Position numbers and translations under genes: made by a program. The notes below the pieces were generated by a model. That model made no database searches, was not told the origin of the DNA, and worked only from the letters and a program-made list of their open reading frames with translations. Shown here one piece after another: positions 12,743-24,529 of a stretch of DNA of 64,000 nt (positions within the stretch are counted from its first letter, which is position 1; each line of letters starts with the position of its first letter). The stretch spans positions 19,298,065-19,362,064 of the forward strand of contig OZ018416.1 in assembly GCA_963969595.1 (NCBI GenBank), in the 5' to 3' direction. This stretch comes from Neckera pumila. Taxonomy: Eukaryota; Streptophyta; Bryopsida; Hypnales; Neckeraceae.

Positions 12743-13830
12743 CTAAGGCTCATGACAAGGTGCTACAATTTGAAAAAACTGCCACAAGGGCATGGCTCCT
12801 CCTAAGAGGGAGCATGATGCGTCTCGATAACTACAGTATGTGCATACTTTCTGATGAGCTCTTCGATCAAGCTTTCCCTTCATCTGTAGGGAAGCTGCAT
12901 TTGCTTCACTTGGTTTGAATTTGGCAGGCAACCCATTTTGATTCCAAACCTTATCATTCTGCTTTACAATACCTTTGAATTTCTTCTAGAAGCCGTGTAG
13001 CCTTCTTTGGTAATGCTAGTGCTATCGTCTACGTACTTCGATCCAGTACCCCTTCCGGACTACCCATGGTTTTGGCCAACCTGCTCTTGAAGGTAATAGT
13101 TCACGTAATTCTTGCCTACGAAACCCATGGATGGTGTCTGAGTGGAGCCTGGATGTGATCTCCGTCTTCTAAAGACACAAAGCTACGTAACATCCAACCA
13201 GATTGTTGTTGGCCAGTTTCGTTTGAATTACACAATCTCGATCCCCGATCGACTGGTACTGGCATTGGTATTGTTCTCAAGCACCTTCCTTGTTGTTTTG
13301 GTCCCAAAATGCTCCTTCGAAGTCTTTTGTTTTGTGGTCCGCAATTCTAGCTGGAGAGATCGTAGAGGCCTTTTCGTTGAATGACTTGCATGCGGTACGT
13401 AGCCAACATGTGTTTTCAGTCTTAAGCCTATCAACTTTCTGTAGCATGCAGCCGCTTAGCTTCAAATTGGATTATTCTTGTTTTCGAAAGCTCACTTCGC
13501 ATTGATTGAAGACCTTCATTTCGGAAGTTCAAAATTTTTGTCTCTCAATTAGCGTGAGATTCACTTTCGAATCTGTACTACTTGCCACTTTGACACCCTG
13601 TATGTTTTTCAGAGTTGCATAGAAAAGACTAGCTGAGTTATTAAGCCTCTCGATCTTCCATTGACACCCTCTCAGCATTTAGCAATTGTAGTTGGCTTTC
13701 AAATTCTAGTATCAAGTTCACTTTCAACTACGTTGTTGCAATTGCAAGCTCTCTCTGCAGATCGAACACTTGTTGCTTCAAACCGCCGCCAGTCTCAAGC
13801 CCATGCTGATCTGGAGGGTGCATAGAGAAA
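12743..13830 (-). pseudogene. Decayed coding relic, possibly coiled-coil protein
   Basis: Base composition is more balanced than the flanks, and the minus strand shows pieces of protein-like sequence broken by stops. Readable pieces include a heptad-like stretch near 13750-13810 (LKQQVFDLQRELAIA), one near 13470-13520 (LQSMRSELSKT), and a piece near 12830-12930 (LPAKFKPSEANAASLQMKG). The E/L/Q/K-rich fragments suggest a former coiled coil. I do not recognise the family. In-frame stops and frame changes make a working gene unlikely. An alternative is an unrecognised multi-exon gene with short exons. Confidence 0.35.
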
Positions 13831-15072
13831 CTAGGTTAGGAAAACAAGAAAACTGATTTCATATATTTCCAACTTTGTATGAATATACTACGAATTTTTG
13901 AAAACAACTGCATAGATGCACCTAGTGCAGACACTAGACTAACACCAAAGTAGGCATGGAAACACCCAAAAGTAATACAATGTAAGTTTGGATCAACCGC
14001 GGGTAAGACTCGCCCTTATGATAGTGACAACTTCTTGGAACCCCACCTGTCTACTTTGGATTTACTTGCGCTTGAATTTAGGTCGTCTTTTACATGTTAG
14101 AGAACAACTTATGTTACATTTTGGTGCTTCTACCTTATATGGAGTTGGGCCAATGAAACCCACCGATCAACGCTAGAATGGAGACACCAGCCATGACTCC
14201 ATATGAAAGCTGGTCCTAATTTCTCCATTTGAAAGAAGCCCTTTACATGGTTCATTTCTCTCTTCATGAAAGGTGTATTTGAGAGCATCTACCATACATT
14301 AATTTAGGAAAGAAGCCCTCGTTCTACCAAAAAAATGGATATTGTTTTCAACAAGACTTTCAACATTTTTTCCAACACCTTTTTTTGACACAAAAGTGTT
14401 GAGAAACTAGATATCATAAAATTCAAAATATATTTGACACTTCGTTAAAATTTAAAAAAGTCTCAAAAATAGTGTCAATTTTTTTTTCTCCCGACATTTT
14501 TGTGCTGAAAAAAGTGTCAAATATTTGTATTGTCTAAAAGAATGCCAGAAGAATGTTTGAAATAGTGTTGAAAAAAATGTGAAAAAAATGTGATTCACTT
14601 TGAAAATTCATAACTAATTCCACAAACTTTTAAGCTGCCCTAAAGCAACCCCAGGTCCAAAAATTTTATGTTTTATTTTTGGCCATGTTTTCTAATACAC
14701 TTATTAATAATCTTTCCAACGTATCAAGTTTGACACTTTTTTCAACACTTGGTGGCAAAAACTTGTTGAAAACAACACCCTCTTTAGGTTCTATAGGTCA
14801 TTGTTATATAACTTTCATATGACTTTAAGTGAATGAAATTCAATATTGTTCTAAATATTTGTTTTATATGAACTTCATATTTAGTTAAATGGAAGTTTTG
14901 AGTTCTAGAAAAAAAATTTGAAAGCTGAATTCAATTTTTCCTAAAATTCCTATTTTTTGAAGTTACAAAGTACTACAATTTCAATTAATATGAAATTTAT
15001 AAGAAATTCATGTAAAAATCACCTACAAATAAGCTTTGCACTAAATTTTTATCTAGTGCAATTTGAAGTTAA
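13831..15072. other. Intergenic DNA with a 14-bp inverted repeat pair
   Basis: No gene seen. TTGTTTTCAACAAG at 14342-14355 is matched by its exact reverse complement at 14762-14775. The two bracket a ~434-bp AT-rich segment with further TTCAACA/TGTTGAA words inside, which may be another MITE. No clear target duplication could be read. Confidence 0.4.
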
Positions 15073-15637
15073 CCCCTAAGTGCTCTGACGTCCAATTTTT
15101 GGACGACGAATAAACTGAAGTCCAAGTGTCATCTTCATTACCGCTTGGATGAAAGTCATCCTAATTTGTGGAGGTACTTTATTAAGTTGTCCTATCTAAT
15201 GGTTGGATTTGGCACTAGTAGAATACATATTTTTCTAAAATTGAAAATGTGGAAGTATATCAAGTGGTTGACTAAGTCAAAATTGCATTGACTCTAGTTC
15301 AAAATTGTACTCATATTTGCAAAAGTAAGGTCATAGATTTAAAGAACACAAAAACCTCAAAAAATGACCATGTCAAGAGAACCTCATTTCAAATCCATTC
15401 CAACAAATTTTACTCAAAAAACAATAATATTTTGCTTACAATTGAATTTAAAAGGAATTTATAAATTTTTTCTTTTAAAATTTATAAATTTTTTATTTGT
15501 GATAGCATTGGTGAATCTAACCATACAAATGGAATCTAGAACTCAAAGTCTACAACTTTTATTTGTATCACTTCCAAAATACTCTTCCAAATAGCACTTT
15601 ATGATTTTTCTTGGAGAAGGTTATGGACGTTTAGGGG
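15073..15637. mobile_element. TTAN-family element, short diverged copy
   Basis: It begins CCCCTAAGTG after TTAA (15069-15072) and ends GGACGTTTAGGGG before TTCA (15638-15641). The ends match the family termini CCCCTAAAGG...CCTTTAGGGG imperfectly. The interior is shorter (565 bp) and diverged. No transposase ORF. Confidence 0.55.
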
Positions 15638-17315
15638 TTCATTGGGGGAAATTTGAGATGTAGGATGACAAGTTACCCAGTATTGTAGTAGGGGTCACAA
15701 ACTCACAATTGGGCTGCAGTTGCTTTTGGGTTCTACAGTAAATCTAATGTATCTGTGGGACAAATATGAACCCTAGCACCATTCCTTGTATCTAACATTG
15801 TCACCAAATTTATTCGATATGAAAGATATAAAACCAATTGATCCAGCAAGTATCTACACAGAAAAAATCATGTCCTACAGCCAAACATGAATGATAGATA
15901 ACAAAGATATGGAAACTAGATTAATAGACTCTTATTTCCAAAGTAGGAATTCTATATTGAGCTTGGGCACTATGGCATTTAAATGCAGGATCTAATTTCA
16001 TTCTTTAGTCAAAACATCCTCAATTTATTAGAACACAAGTGCATAAGTCACCTATAAAAATGAGAAACTTCTCTTCATAGTGTGCACGTATCTCTGTCAA
16101 CAAAAAGAGAAACTTATCATTTTCTGTGAAATACGATCACCTCCAACTAGAAGTCTTACACACATGAGGCAGGCAGATCTGTCTTCCCAACATTTTTATC
16201 ATTACTCCAGCCATCGTCACACAAGGGATACCTAACAGCCCTGTAGAAAAGCACACAAACTTAACGTCAGAACTGCTGCACATTTGGAGTATCCATATGT
16301 AAGAACAGACGCTTGTTTAGTTGTCATCGTGCCAAAGATCTCTGCAATAAGAGGCGGATGACAGTGTTCTTGAAGCCATTGGAAAAGCGCCAAGGATGGG
16401 GTGTGCACAGTGGTGGTCTCCAAAGACTTGGACATTAGAGACAAGAGGTTTGAGTTTCAAAGTATTTCAAAAGAAAATCAAAGAAATAGACAGCAATGGA
16501 ATTAGCATGGATTGGGCTTACACTTGTCGTAACAACACAAGCTATATTAGTAATGTTAGTAATGGGACATTCACACCAAGTGCTAGCTGGATATGTAAAC
16601 GAGTTTAAGGCCTCAAAATGGGACATTCACACTGAGTACTAGCTAGACATGTAAATGAGTTTAAGGCCTCAAAATTATTGAAAGGGTTCAAACCACTTCA
16701 ATATCTCACCCATCTATATCTACGAATCTCAATGACTTACACCAAAAGCAAGTGAGTCTTACGTAGTTACAATTTTGTTAACTCTTTCCTGACGTATGTC
16801 AAAGTATGCACTTTTTCAAGGTATGAATGTCCATAAATGTTTTGCAATAGAAGATGCATTCATATAATGCTTTTTAAATCACATGACACAAATAAAGCGA
16901 TTTTATAATCAGTAACTAGTCTGCATTGTGAGCCCTAATGAATGCAGCCCATAAACTGATGGAAGGAAACACTTTAGAAAGACTGTAGTGGCACCCATAA
17001 CCGCCACCCTAAAATCTTAGACAATAGGTACATAAGCATTTAGACCACCTCAAAATCTTCTCACCAGTCAGAATTAAATTCTCTGCCAATAAAACTTTGA
17101 GTTTTCATAACTTCTGCATGCAATATGCTAATAACGCATTCTTAGGTGAGTTGGAAACCCCCTTTCATTTGCTAACAAGAACATCAGTTAAAAATCGACC
17201 AGTTTAGCAACAGAAACTATTCTCAGCAGCAATTACAGGTGTCCCAACCGTTAGAGACTTCATCAAAACCCCAAAAGATGAGAATATAATTACTCACTCC
17301 CAATTGAGAAATTAT
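15638..17315. other. Intergenic DNA downstream of COX5C copy 1
   Basis: No gene was recognised. A 56-bp direct duplication lies at about 16561-16672 (both units contain GGGACATTCACAC and GTTTAAGGCCTCAAAA). Small ORFs on both strands around 16230-16630 overlap each other and the duplication, and have no recognisable domain. Confidence 0.45.
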
Positions 17316-18349
17316 TTACTCCTCCGCAGCCACAGTGATCTCTCCTGCCTCCAATCGAGCATAGAATTCCTCCGTCTTGCGGCGCTCGTTCAAATGGTGC
17401 ACCTTCCAGAATGAGCCAGCTGCCATGCCACCCTCAGAGCCCATTAAAACCTTGTGCAGTCGAACAAATTGTCCAATCGTTTAAAACATTACAACGACAA
17501 AATTAAAACTGACAAACAATGCAATCTTCGAAACCCTAAAAAAGTAACAAAAGATGGTAAAACGAAACTACTCACGACTAACGAAAATGATCCGACAAAA
17601 GTATACCTGACAGACAATGCAATCTCCGAAACCCTAAGAAGAAACAAAAGACGGCAAAACGTAACATCTTACTAATTATACTCGAATTTCCGTTTACCCT
17701 TCCACATAACAAAAAATTTCCGACAAAATTAAACCTGACAAACAATGCAATCTTAGAAACCCTAAAAGCAACAAAAGATGGCAAAACAAAACTTCTCACT
17801 ACTAAGTCTCGAAATACCGTGTGCCCTTCGACGTAACGAACATTTTCCAATAAAATGAAACCTGACAAACAATGCAATCTTCGAAACCCTAAGAGAGAAA
17901 AAAAGCGGCAAATCGAATCTTGTCACTACTAATTCTCAACATTCCGTTTGCCCTTCCACCGAACTAAAATTGGCCAACATTCTTCCAACATCTTCCAAAA
18001 TTCTCAATTAAATCTAGAGGTAAAAGCTCAAATACACAGGCTGTAAGAGGAAAGATCAAGAAAAACTCAAAATTAGTTAGCAGAAACAGAAAACCCCAAA
18101 ACTTCGAATCTGGACCGATCTCTCAAAATAAAAACAATACAACCGATCTCCGAAACATGAATGCAAGCAATTCAACCATTGCAAGAAGAAGAAGAAATTG
18201 AAACGTTCGAAATGCCCCGATCTAGATCACAGAGGCCGCTCACCGAAGATCCCGAAGCCGATGCCATAGAAAATTTCATGTAACAGATTGGGAGTAGCCC
18301 TGGATGCCTGCGCCACGACGTGCGCAGGCAATTTGGCTGCCGCAGTCAT
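17316..18349 (-). CDS. COX5C: Cytochrome c oxidase subunit 5C, copy 1
   Basis: Two exons on the minus strand: 18349-18244 (35 codons plus one base) and 17419-17316, joined across an 824-bp GT-AG intron in phase 1, giving 69 residues. COX5C is a small plant subunit of mitochondrial complex IV in the inner membrane. Exon 1 starts MTAAAKLPAHVV and ends with the hydrophobic segment LLHEIFYGIGFGIF. Exon 2 reads AGSFWKVHHLNERRKTEEFY and ends AGEITVAAEE, matching the family pattern of a membrane segment, W-K-x-H-H, N-E-x-R-K-x-x-x-F-Y and an acidic C-terminus. Length fits the usual 63-70. The intron carries a ~128-bp tandem repeat. A close paralogue lies 5-6 kb away in the same orientation. ORFs in the intron are not genes. 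Confidence 0.93.
17508..17960. repeat. Tandem repeat in the COX5C copy 1 intron
   Basis: Four units start at about 17508, 17606, 17734 and 17861. Each opens with a CTGACAAACAATGCAATCT-like word and then GAAACCCTAA. Spacing is 98, 128 and 127 bp, so the first unit is shortened. Units are ~80-90% alike by eye. All the repeat lies inside the intron. The AAACCCTAA core resembles a plant telo-box, which makes an intronic regulatory role possible but unproven. Confidence 0.8.
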
Positions 18350-18463
18350 GGCTACTACCACACAAAGTTTGTAACAAAATTTGTTCCTCTAGCAAAGCAA
18401 ATCTCTTCCACGACTTCAATCAACCTCGCAAGCAATCTCGAAACCTCGAAACCGTAAATGAAG

Positions 18464-18492
18464 GACGTGCGAGATGGGGGGCCAAACCCTAA
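18464..18492 (-). promoter_or_regulatory. Conserved leader/promoter block with telo-box, COX5C copy 1
   Basis: The plus strand reads GTGCGAGATGGGGGGCC then AAACCCTAA. The same block stands upstream of copy 2 at about 24504-24529 as GTGCGAGACGGGGTCC then AAACCCTAA. In both genes it lies ~90-140 bases upstream of the ATG while flanking sequence has diverged. AAACCCTAA is the known plant telo-box, seen near transcription starts of housekeeping genes. A regulatory role is inferred. Confidence 0.55.
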
Positions 18493-19942
18493 AGACAGAC
18501 ACTTACCGTCTTTCCTCGAAGTTTCCTAATTCTAGTGAGGGAGAGGGTTGTGATTTGTAGCATTCTTTTGTAGGGCTGCTTTTTTATGTAGCATTCTTCA
18601 CTAATGTATAGATTTCAGATGGAGTTGTTAATTTCATAGAGGGGATTGTGGAAGAATCAAATCGCTAGAAGAAATGTGAGAAAATTTGTTGGAGGTAAAA
18701 AGGTATCTTTATCAGTAAAATTAGATATTTTATGTGTGATAAAGGTTGCTCTACAAGATAAATTGCACTAAGTTCAAAGATGCCAAGTGCTAGTTGTTAA
18801 ATTTGTAGAATGGCAATATATCTAAATATGGCATCTAGATATCTAGATCTAGATGGTAGTACATGGAGTGGTTATATTTTTAGAATGTGATATTAGAAAA
18901 TGTGAGTAATAATAGGGCAATATAGATATACAAGTTAGGATGTGATAGCAAAATTGATTGTTGGAATTTGGGGCTAAAGCCATGAAGAAGAAAGATAACT
19001 TAATATGGCCTTGAGACTATGGTAGTCTAGCATGAATTAAAAAAACTCTAAAAGATAGTTTTTTACTAAAAAAATCACATATTTTAATCATATAAGTGCT
19101 AGTATTTGAAGTGGTGATAGGATAGACATTTCCATAGTTATCATTTGGCTACTACTTATAGTTGGAACATTAAAATGATTTTTGCACCTAAATGACAAAA
19201 GAAAATTCCATTTTCTTCCTTAGTCAACTCACTCTATCATAGAAAAAAATTAGTCATATCAAATTACACTATACAGCTTACCATTGTGAATAATAAGAGA
19301 AGAAAAGTTCTTGTCTTTTGTAGTTGTATATTTTACCCAATGGAGTACCTATATTACTATAGACATAATCCTAAGAAGTAATTCTAAAATGTAAAACATT
19401 GTTTGAAACTTTAGTGATGAATGTTGGTTGTTTAAAAAACACAATTCCTAATATGGACACTTTCACTCTCAACATGTCATTGAATTATATGTAATTAGCA
19501 AAGACCTGTTGCTATACAACACAAACTAAATAAACATTATAGAACATCATTCCAATGAATGTAGATGGAAAGAAATTGTCAATTTGTATATAGACAAAAA
19601 TAGCCTACAAAACATATAAATGCCAATGAAATGAATGAAATGATGTATAATGAGATATTGGATGATATTGAACCCCTGAATGTCAAAGGCCTGTTTTGAG
19701 CCTCTAGGAACTTACTCTAATTTGAAAAAAAAAAACATTTTGATAAATTGTGCCAATTTCTTTCGAATTGTAACTATACAAATCCAAACTGGACATGTTA
19801 GAGATCACATAGGAAAAGAAAATACAACAATATTACTTATGAATTGAAAGATTATAATGTTCGATCATGAAGGTATTAAAACTATGAAAAGCTTTTTGCG
19901 CATCACATCTAAAAAATTGGTAAAAAAAAAATATAAAGTTAA

Positions 19943-20294
19943 AGGGCCTAACATGCATAAATCCAATCAGTTTATGGCTTCTCAAAATCTACTCTACAAT
20001 TTTTTTAAATGAATTTCTAGTGCGATTTTTCCTCCAAGATCTAGTGTATTTGAGGCTCATTTTCAAGAGCCCATAACACTATGGAAAGTCAAGATTTCAA
20101 TAGGTACCCTTGCACAAAATCTTGAGTAGAAAATTCGTAATCAATCATTTTCAAAATTAGATTTTTAATGCTAAAACTAGACTTCAAAAAGAATTTTTCA
20201 AGAATATAAACTACAAAAAATAGCAATTTGCTTAGGTTTTATTTAACTTCAAAGTATTGTCGACACCAAATTTGGTACCTTGGGCATTTAGGGG
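19943..20294. mobile_element. Partial TTAN-family element
   Basis: The right end, GGGCATTTAGGGG followed by TTAA, matches the family end. The left boundary after TTAA at 19939-19942 is degenerate. The interior resembles the family only loosely. It has no ORF. Confidence 0.45.
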
Positions 20295-21540
20295 TTAATG
20301 GATGAAATAATTGGATGAAAACGAGACAGATTTTGTGACACAAGGTTGTGACATGGGTAGTGACCCTGTGCATTTAATATAATAGATTGCATCAATTTAA
20401 ACTATTGACTAAATGAAGATGCAAAAATCCACTATTGAAACATCTAGTTGATTTAGCAAATCGAAGGGCAACAACAATGGGAATATCTCTATAGTTTTGG
20501 TTTGCACTTGAGAGCATCCAATGAATGCATACCAAAAAATGTTCCTACTAATATTTCCTATTGATTTCACAAATTGTTCATTTGAGCTTCACCATAATGA
20601 CTACAAGTGTCTAGTTAATATTTAGTGTTGGTAACATTAAATGTCCACAACTAGAATCATTGTGGACTTGTAATTTTAGTGTTTGTAATTAATAGTAGCA
20701 ACACTAAATATGGTTATCATTGTGCTTATCAAGTAGATTAGGCTGGACTATCACAACATGTGAGCAACATTACTAACAACGGATGTCTCTGATCAAGATT
20801 CCAGGATATCACTCTTGAAAAATCCTTTAATGTCCTGTTGTTAAAACAAAAAAAGAACGATGTAACGATAGATTGCAAGAGCTCAATACAAGATTGATCT
20901 CCCTGCTATAGGATTAACATCAAGCAGATGCAAGTCTATTTTTGCAACAAGTTCTGTTTGAATACAAGAAACGGGCTACATTTGATTATCTCCATCACTC
21001 TTAACTGCAAAAGGCAATGGTATAAAATGAACAATTTGAGTGATCGTCCTGTGAAAATATACTTCAAAAAGGGTCAAATTTCATATCACCAGTGTCAATG
21101 CAACACATTGCAAGCACTGGTAAAAAAAATTGTACAAAAGAAAGTCCGCATTTGATCTACTCAAAACCACTTAACCCTTCAAGGTCAAGAAAGCTCCATA
21201 TTTGACCTCATGTTTTTTAGTAATCCTGCAGAGTTACACATGGATTTTAATTCTATTCTAACGGTTATTTTTTAAACCCACGCATGCAATGTTCACTCAA
21301 TCGTTTGCGTGGTTCAGCTCTGATTGTCGGTGTCCAATGTAAAACGACACAGTTGCATTCGTTTGGTATTTCCTGAAATGCCGAGACCTTTCTTGAGAAG
21401 ATCCTCAAGAGTTCTTATATCAGCAAAGTCTAAGTTGATATACAGTACGTCCAAGAAGAAGGTTTTAAAAGAGGAAGAAACTAAATTGTATACATTAAAA
21501 ATCAAGAAAGAAAGGCATGGGAAAAAACTTGCTCATTTAC

Positions 21541-21685
21541 CGACAATGCCGATGCCAATTGCACCGAGTATATGTCGCGGTAAGGACGTGGCCTGAGTTT
21601 GGTAGCCATGGCCGCCGCTCCCCGCTCCAGCACCAGCTTTCTTGCCCCAATTTAAGGCAGCAGCAGTGACACCCCGTGAAGCCAT
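21541..21685 (-). other. Orphan COX5C-like first exon
   Basis: The minus strand from ATG at 21685 encodes 48 codons plus one base before a GGTAAAT donor. It ends in the same phase 1 position as exon 1 of both COX5C genes. The translation starts MASRGVTAAALNWGKKAG, has a glycine-rich stretch, then RHILGAIGIGIV, which aligns with EIFYGIGLGIF of the neighbours. No matching second exon was found between 21540 and 18350. Three readings are possible: a remnant whose second exon was lost, an alternative first exon spliced 4.1 kb to the acceptor at 17419 (the frame would be kept), or a different small membrane protein. The N-terminal half is longer and unlike the neighbours. Confidence 0.5.
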
Positions 21686-23436
21686 GACGCCGACGACCCG
21701 AGAATTAGCGAATCAGTAGTGACTGCTTGATATCAACAAAGAATAGGACTGACCAAATCTTTCAATTGCTGTTTTTTTTCCTCTGATGGTCTCCCTCAGC
21801 TCTTCTGCAAGAGAAGGCCAGATCAAACGCACACCAAGAACCCCACACATGAGCTTTGCAAACTTCACTACCTTAGCACATTGAAACTGGAAAATAAAAG
21901 ACCTAACACGAGGTCGTGAAACAAATAAGATCGTTACACGCCACAGCAGAACCATCTTCTTTGAACAGTCAGCTACCATACTTTCAAACTAAAGCTTCAA
22001 TGTTCAAGTACCTGTCCGACAGAGTAATCTTGAGAGACGCTCCTATAGTGTAATGTCAGAACTGAGGTCTATCTTGATCACAAATCGAAGGCAAATGTAC
22101 AAACTGTAGGCTCCAAACCAGGCAGCTGCGAGAGAAAAGGAAACTTCACCATTAACTTCAATGTGCTGTCGTCATGCACATGCTGTCAATCTGACGGTTA
22201 AGATAGCTCAACGTTGTGCCCTAAGCTGTATTGATAAACCGTATTGACGAAATGTAGGGAACAGGGTATCACACCGGTACTCAGGGAATGGTTACTGGCA
22301 CGGTCATCCTTCCACGTGCATAGATGCAGTTACTTGAGTATCTTCCCTAGAGGTTTTATCAGTTCTTCACCTGCTTCACGGAAATCAGGAGCAGAAATTG
22401 GAACATATTCAATCGACATTACTAAACAGAATCAATGTTTGATGCAGAAGAGATACTCTACAGTCTACAGTAGAATAGTACACTCAACCCTCTCTAATTG
22501 CACTGCCCTGATGGACAAGGGTTCATAATGCACCCTGCCACGTGTTCACAACTTGACATGTGAAAACTGAACAGTCGGATTTGTGTAATCAGAGAATGTG
22601 CAATTACAGAGTGTGCAATTAGATAGGGTTGAGAGTACCGGTCCTCAGTCCACTCTGCCCTCTATTGCAGAAATTCGGTTGTCCAATCTGGTACAGCACA
22701 TAGCAGAACGCGCGTTTCTGCTTCATAGAGATTAGGTAGTGATCTTCTAGCTTAGTCACGGTAGAAAGAAACCCACGTTTTCTGGAGCTACATAGATGAC
22801 CAGAAGGCGAAATTACAGGACTTAACAGGATAGAGATGGAAAAGAAGCCTAGAGAAGGTTTGGAGCCTTCGAAGCTACAGCTCAACAACCAATATTGTAT
22901 TCCAAAAGTATGAGATTTTGCGTTGTCAAAGCATCTTAAATTTTATTGCGCAAGGGGTGCATAAGATCACCTCTAAGAATGAGAAAATTCTCTTGCAAGT
23001 GTCACTGTAGCTAGTGAAAAAAGTTAAGATTTCTCTAAACCATAACCAACTCCAGATACAGCTCCAACACACAGATTCATCTTCCTAACATTCCACTATT
23101 TCATGGTCATTCTTCCTAACGGAACACGATTCCGAAAACACAATTCCCTCCAATAAGCTGAGAAATGCCTGTGAAGTGCTATAAACCTGTCGAAAACCCC
23201 ACATTTCACTGTATGATCCACTGCACAAGAATATCACATACGACATAAAAAAGTGCCTTCAAAATCAAACCATATTTCTATAATTAAGCATATCCTGGAT
23301 AGGCACTCATCATAGATAAGAAATTTATAAGACGTGCCTGTTATCCCCGACGAATACAGCACAAAAAAGAGATGGAACGAAACAGAGTAGCAAGAGGACT
23401 TCACCAAGATATGCCACTTACTCACAATTCAGATAT
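21686..23436. other. Intergenic DNA between COX5C-like genes
   Basis: Upstream flank of the orphan exon and downstream flank of COX5C copy 2. ORFs at 21713-21979 and 22244-22528 show no recognisable domain. It contains a small MITE at 22482-22633. Confidence 0.45.
22482..22633. mobile_element. Small MITE with AGTAC flanks
   Basis: The left end CTCAACCCTCTCTAATTGCA is the imperfect inverted copy of the right end TGCAATTAGATAGGGTTGAG. AGTAC stands on both sides (22477-22481 and 22634-22638), a likely 5-bp target duplication. About 152 bp and no coding capacity. A second internal copy of GTGCAATTA lies next to the right arm. Superfamily unassigned. Confidence 0.65.
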
Positions 23437-24436
23437 TTACTCTTCCGCAGCCTGAACAGTGATCTCTCCTGCCTCTAATCGGGCATAGAATTCCTCTGTC
23501 TTGCGGCGCTCATTCAAGTGATGCACCTTCCAGAACGAGCCAACTTCATGCCACACTCAAAGTCATCAAAACATAATATCAACACTCAAAACAAAACATC
23601 GTTTAAAAAACCAAATCAAACGATTACAAAATAAGCTAACACTTCTACCGGATATCTTAAGAACATGCAGGGCGGTAGGTAGACATGAAGTAGCAAATTG
23701 AGATTCTCATAAGAGAATCTTTGTCTAAACCAAAGAACTAGAACACAAAACAACATTCTGAACAATCACCTTTGTTAAAAAGCAAAGCAAAGTAAGAACC
23801 CCGACGAAATAAAGAAAGTTATAATTCTAGAAAACAATCTCCTGAGTGGATCCTCTAATCTTGAAACATGCAAAGCACCGAAATTTCTTGAGGTAGTAAT
23901 CGAGTAACAAGTTCAAATTCTTGTGAGGGAATGCCTGTCTAAACCAAAGAACTAGCGCATAACCAAAAAAATTCTACAGTCAACTCTATTAAAAACTAAA
24001 ATTTAGAGTAAGAATATCAAGAACAAGAAGTGAAGTTCATGAAGTGAAGTATAGAAAAAAATCTAGAAAATTCTTGAAACACACAAAAGCGTAGAGATTC
24101 TTTGCGCCCTGACAGACACTCCAACCTCGACACTGAAGCCAACACTATCATCAGCAACTAATTCAACAATTTCCAACACAGAGAGCGACTTCCGACCTAA
24201 TCCCGGTAATCCTTTCATTGTAGTCCCGCCTACAAAACTAAAGATAGAATTTAAACAGAAAACAAATCAACATCGAATACGGTACTAGAACGGGAAAGAA
24301 AGAAAGGGAAGTCGGGATTCAGGCCCTCACCGAAAATTCCAAGGCCTATGCCATAGAATATTTCTCGCAACAATTTGGGACTCGACTTGGAAGCCTGCGC
24401 CACAGCGTGCGCGGGTAACTTGGCTGCGGCAGTCAT
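23437..24436 (-). CDS. COX5C: Cytochrome c oxidase subunit 5C, copy 2
   Basis: Two minus-strand exons: 24436-24331 (35 codons plus one base) and 23543-23437, joined across a 787-bp GT-AG phase 1 intron, giving 70 residues. Exon 1 starts MTAAAKLPAHAV and ends in the hydrophobic segment LLREIFYGIGLGIF. Exon 2 reads VGSFWKVHHLNERRKTEEFY and ends AGEITVQAAEE, one residue longer than copy 1. It is a small structural subunit of mitochondrial complex IV, anchored by one membrane helix. Exons are nearly identical to copy 1, but introns differ and this one lacks the tandem repeat, so the duplication is not very recent. The ATG has an in-frame upstream codon run, but homology with copy 1 fixes the start. 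Confidence 0.93.
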
Positions 24437-24503
24437 GGCTGCTAAGGAATATGCTTCGTTTGCGACAGGGGGAGAAATTCGACCTCGAAAACAATGGAAG
24501 AAT

Positions 24504-24529
24504 GTGCGAGACGGGGTCCAAACCCTAAT
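24504..24529 (-). promoter_or_regulatory. Conserved leader/promoter block with telo-box, COX5C copy 2
   Basis: The plus strand reads GTGCGAGACGGGGTCC then AAACCCTAA, the counterpart of 18464-18492 ahead of copy 1. Position relative to the ATG is similar in both genes. It is probably part of the core promoter or 5' leader. Confidence 0.55.

Larger units (their letters stand above)
18350..21540. other. Upstream region of COX5C copy 1 and AT-rich intergenic DNA
   Basis: The first ~200 bases (18350-18550) are the promoter/leader side of COX5C copy 1 and contain a conserved block near 18464-18492 shared with copy 2. The rest is AT-rich and without genes. An element fragment lies at about 19943-20294. 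No COX5C second exon was found here, which matters for the orphan exon at 21541-21685. Confidence 0.5.

Noticed and set aside
17578..17877. 99-codon minus-strand ORF
   Set aside because: It lies wholly inside the COX5C copy 1 intron and is the translation of the tandem repeat.
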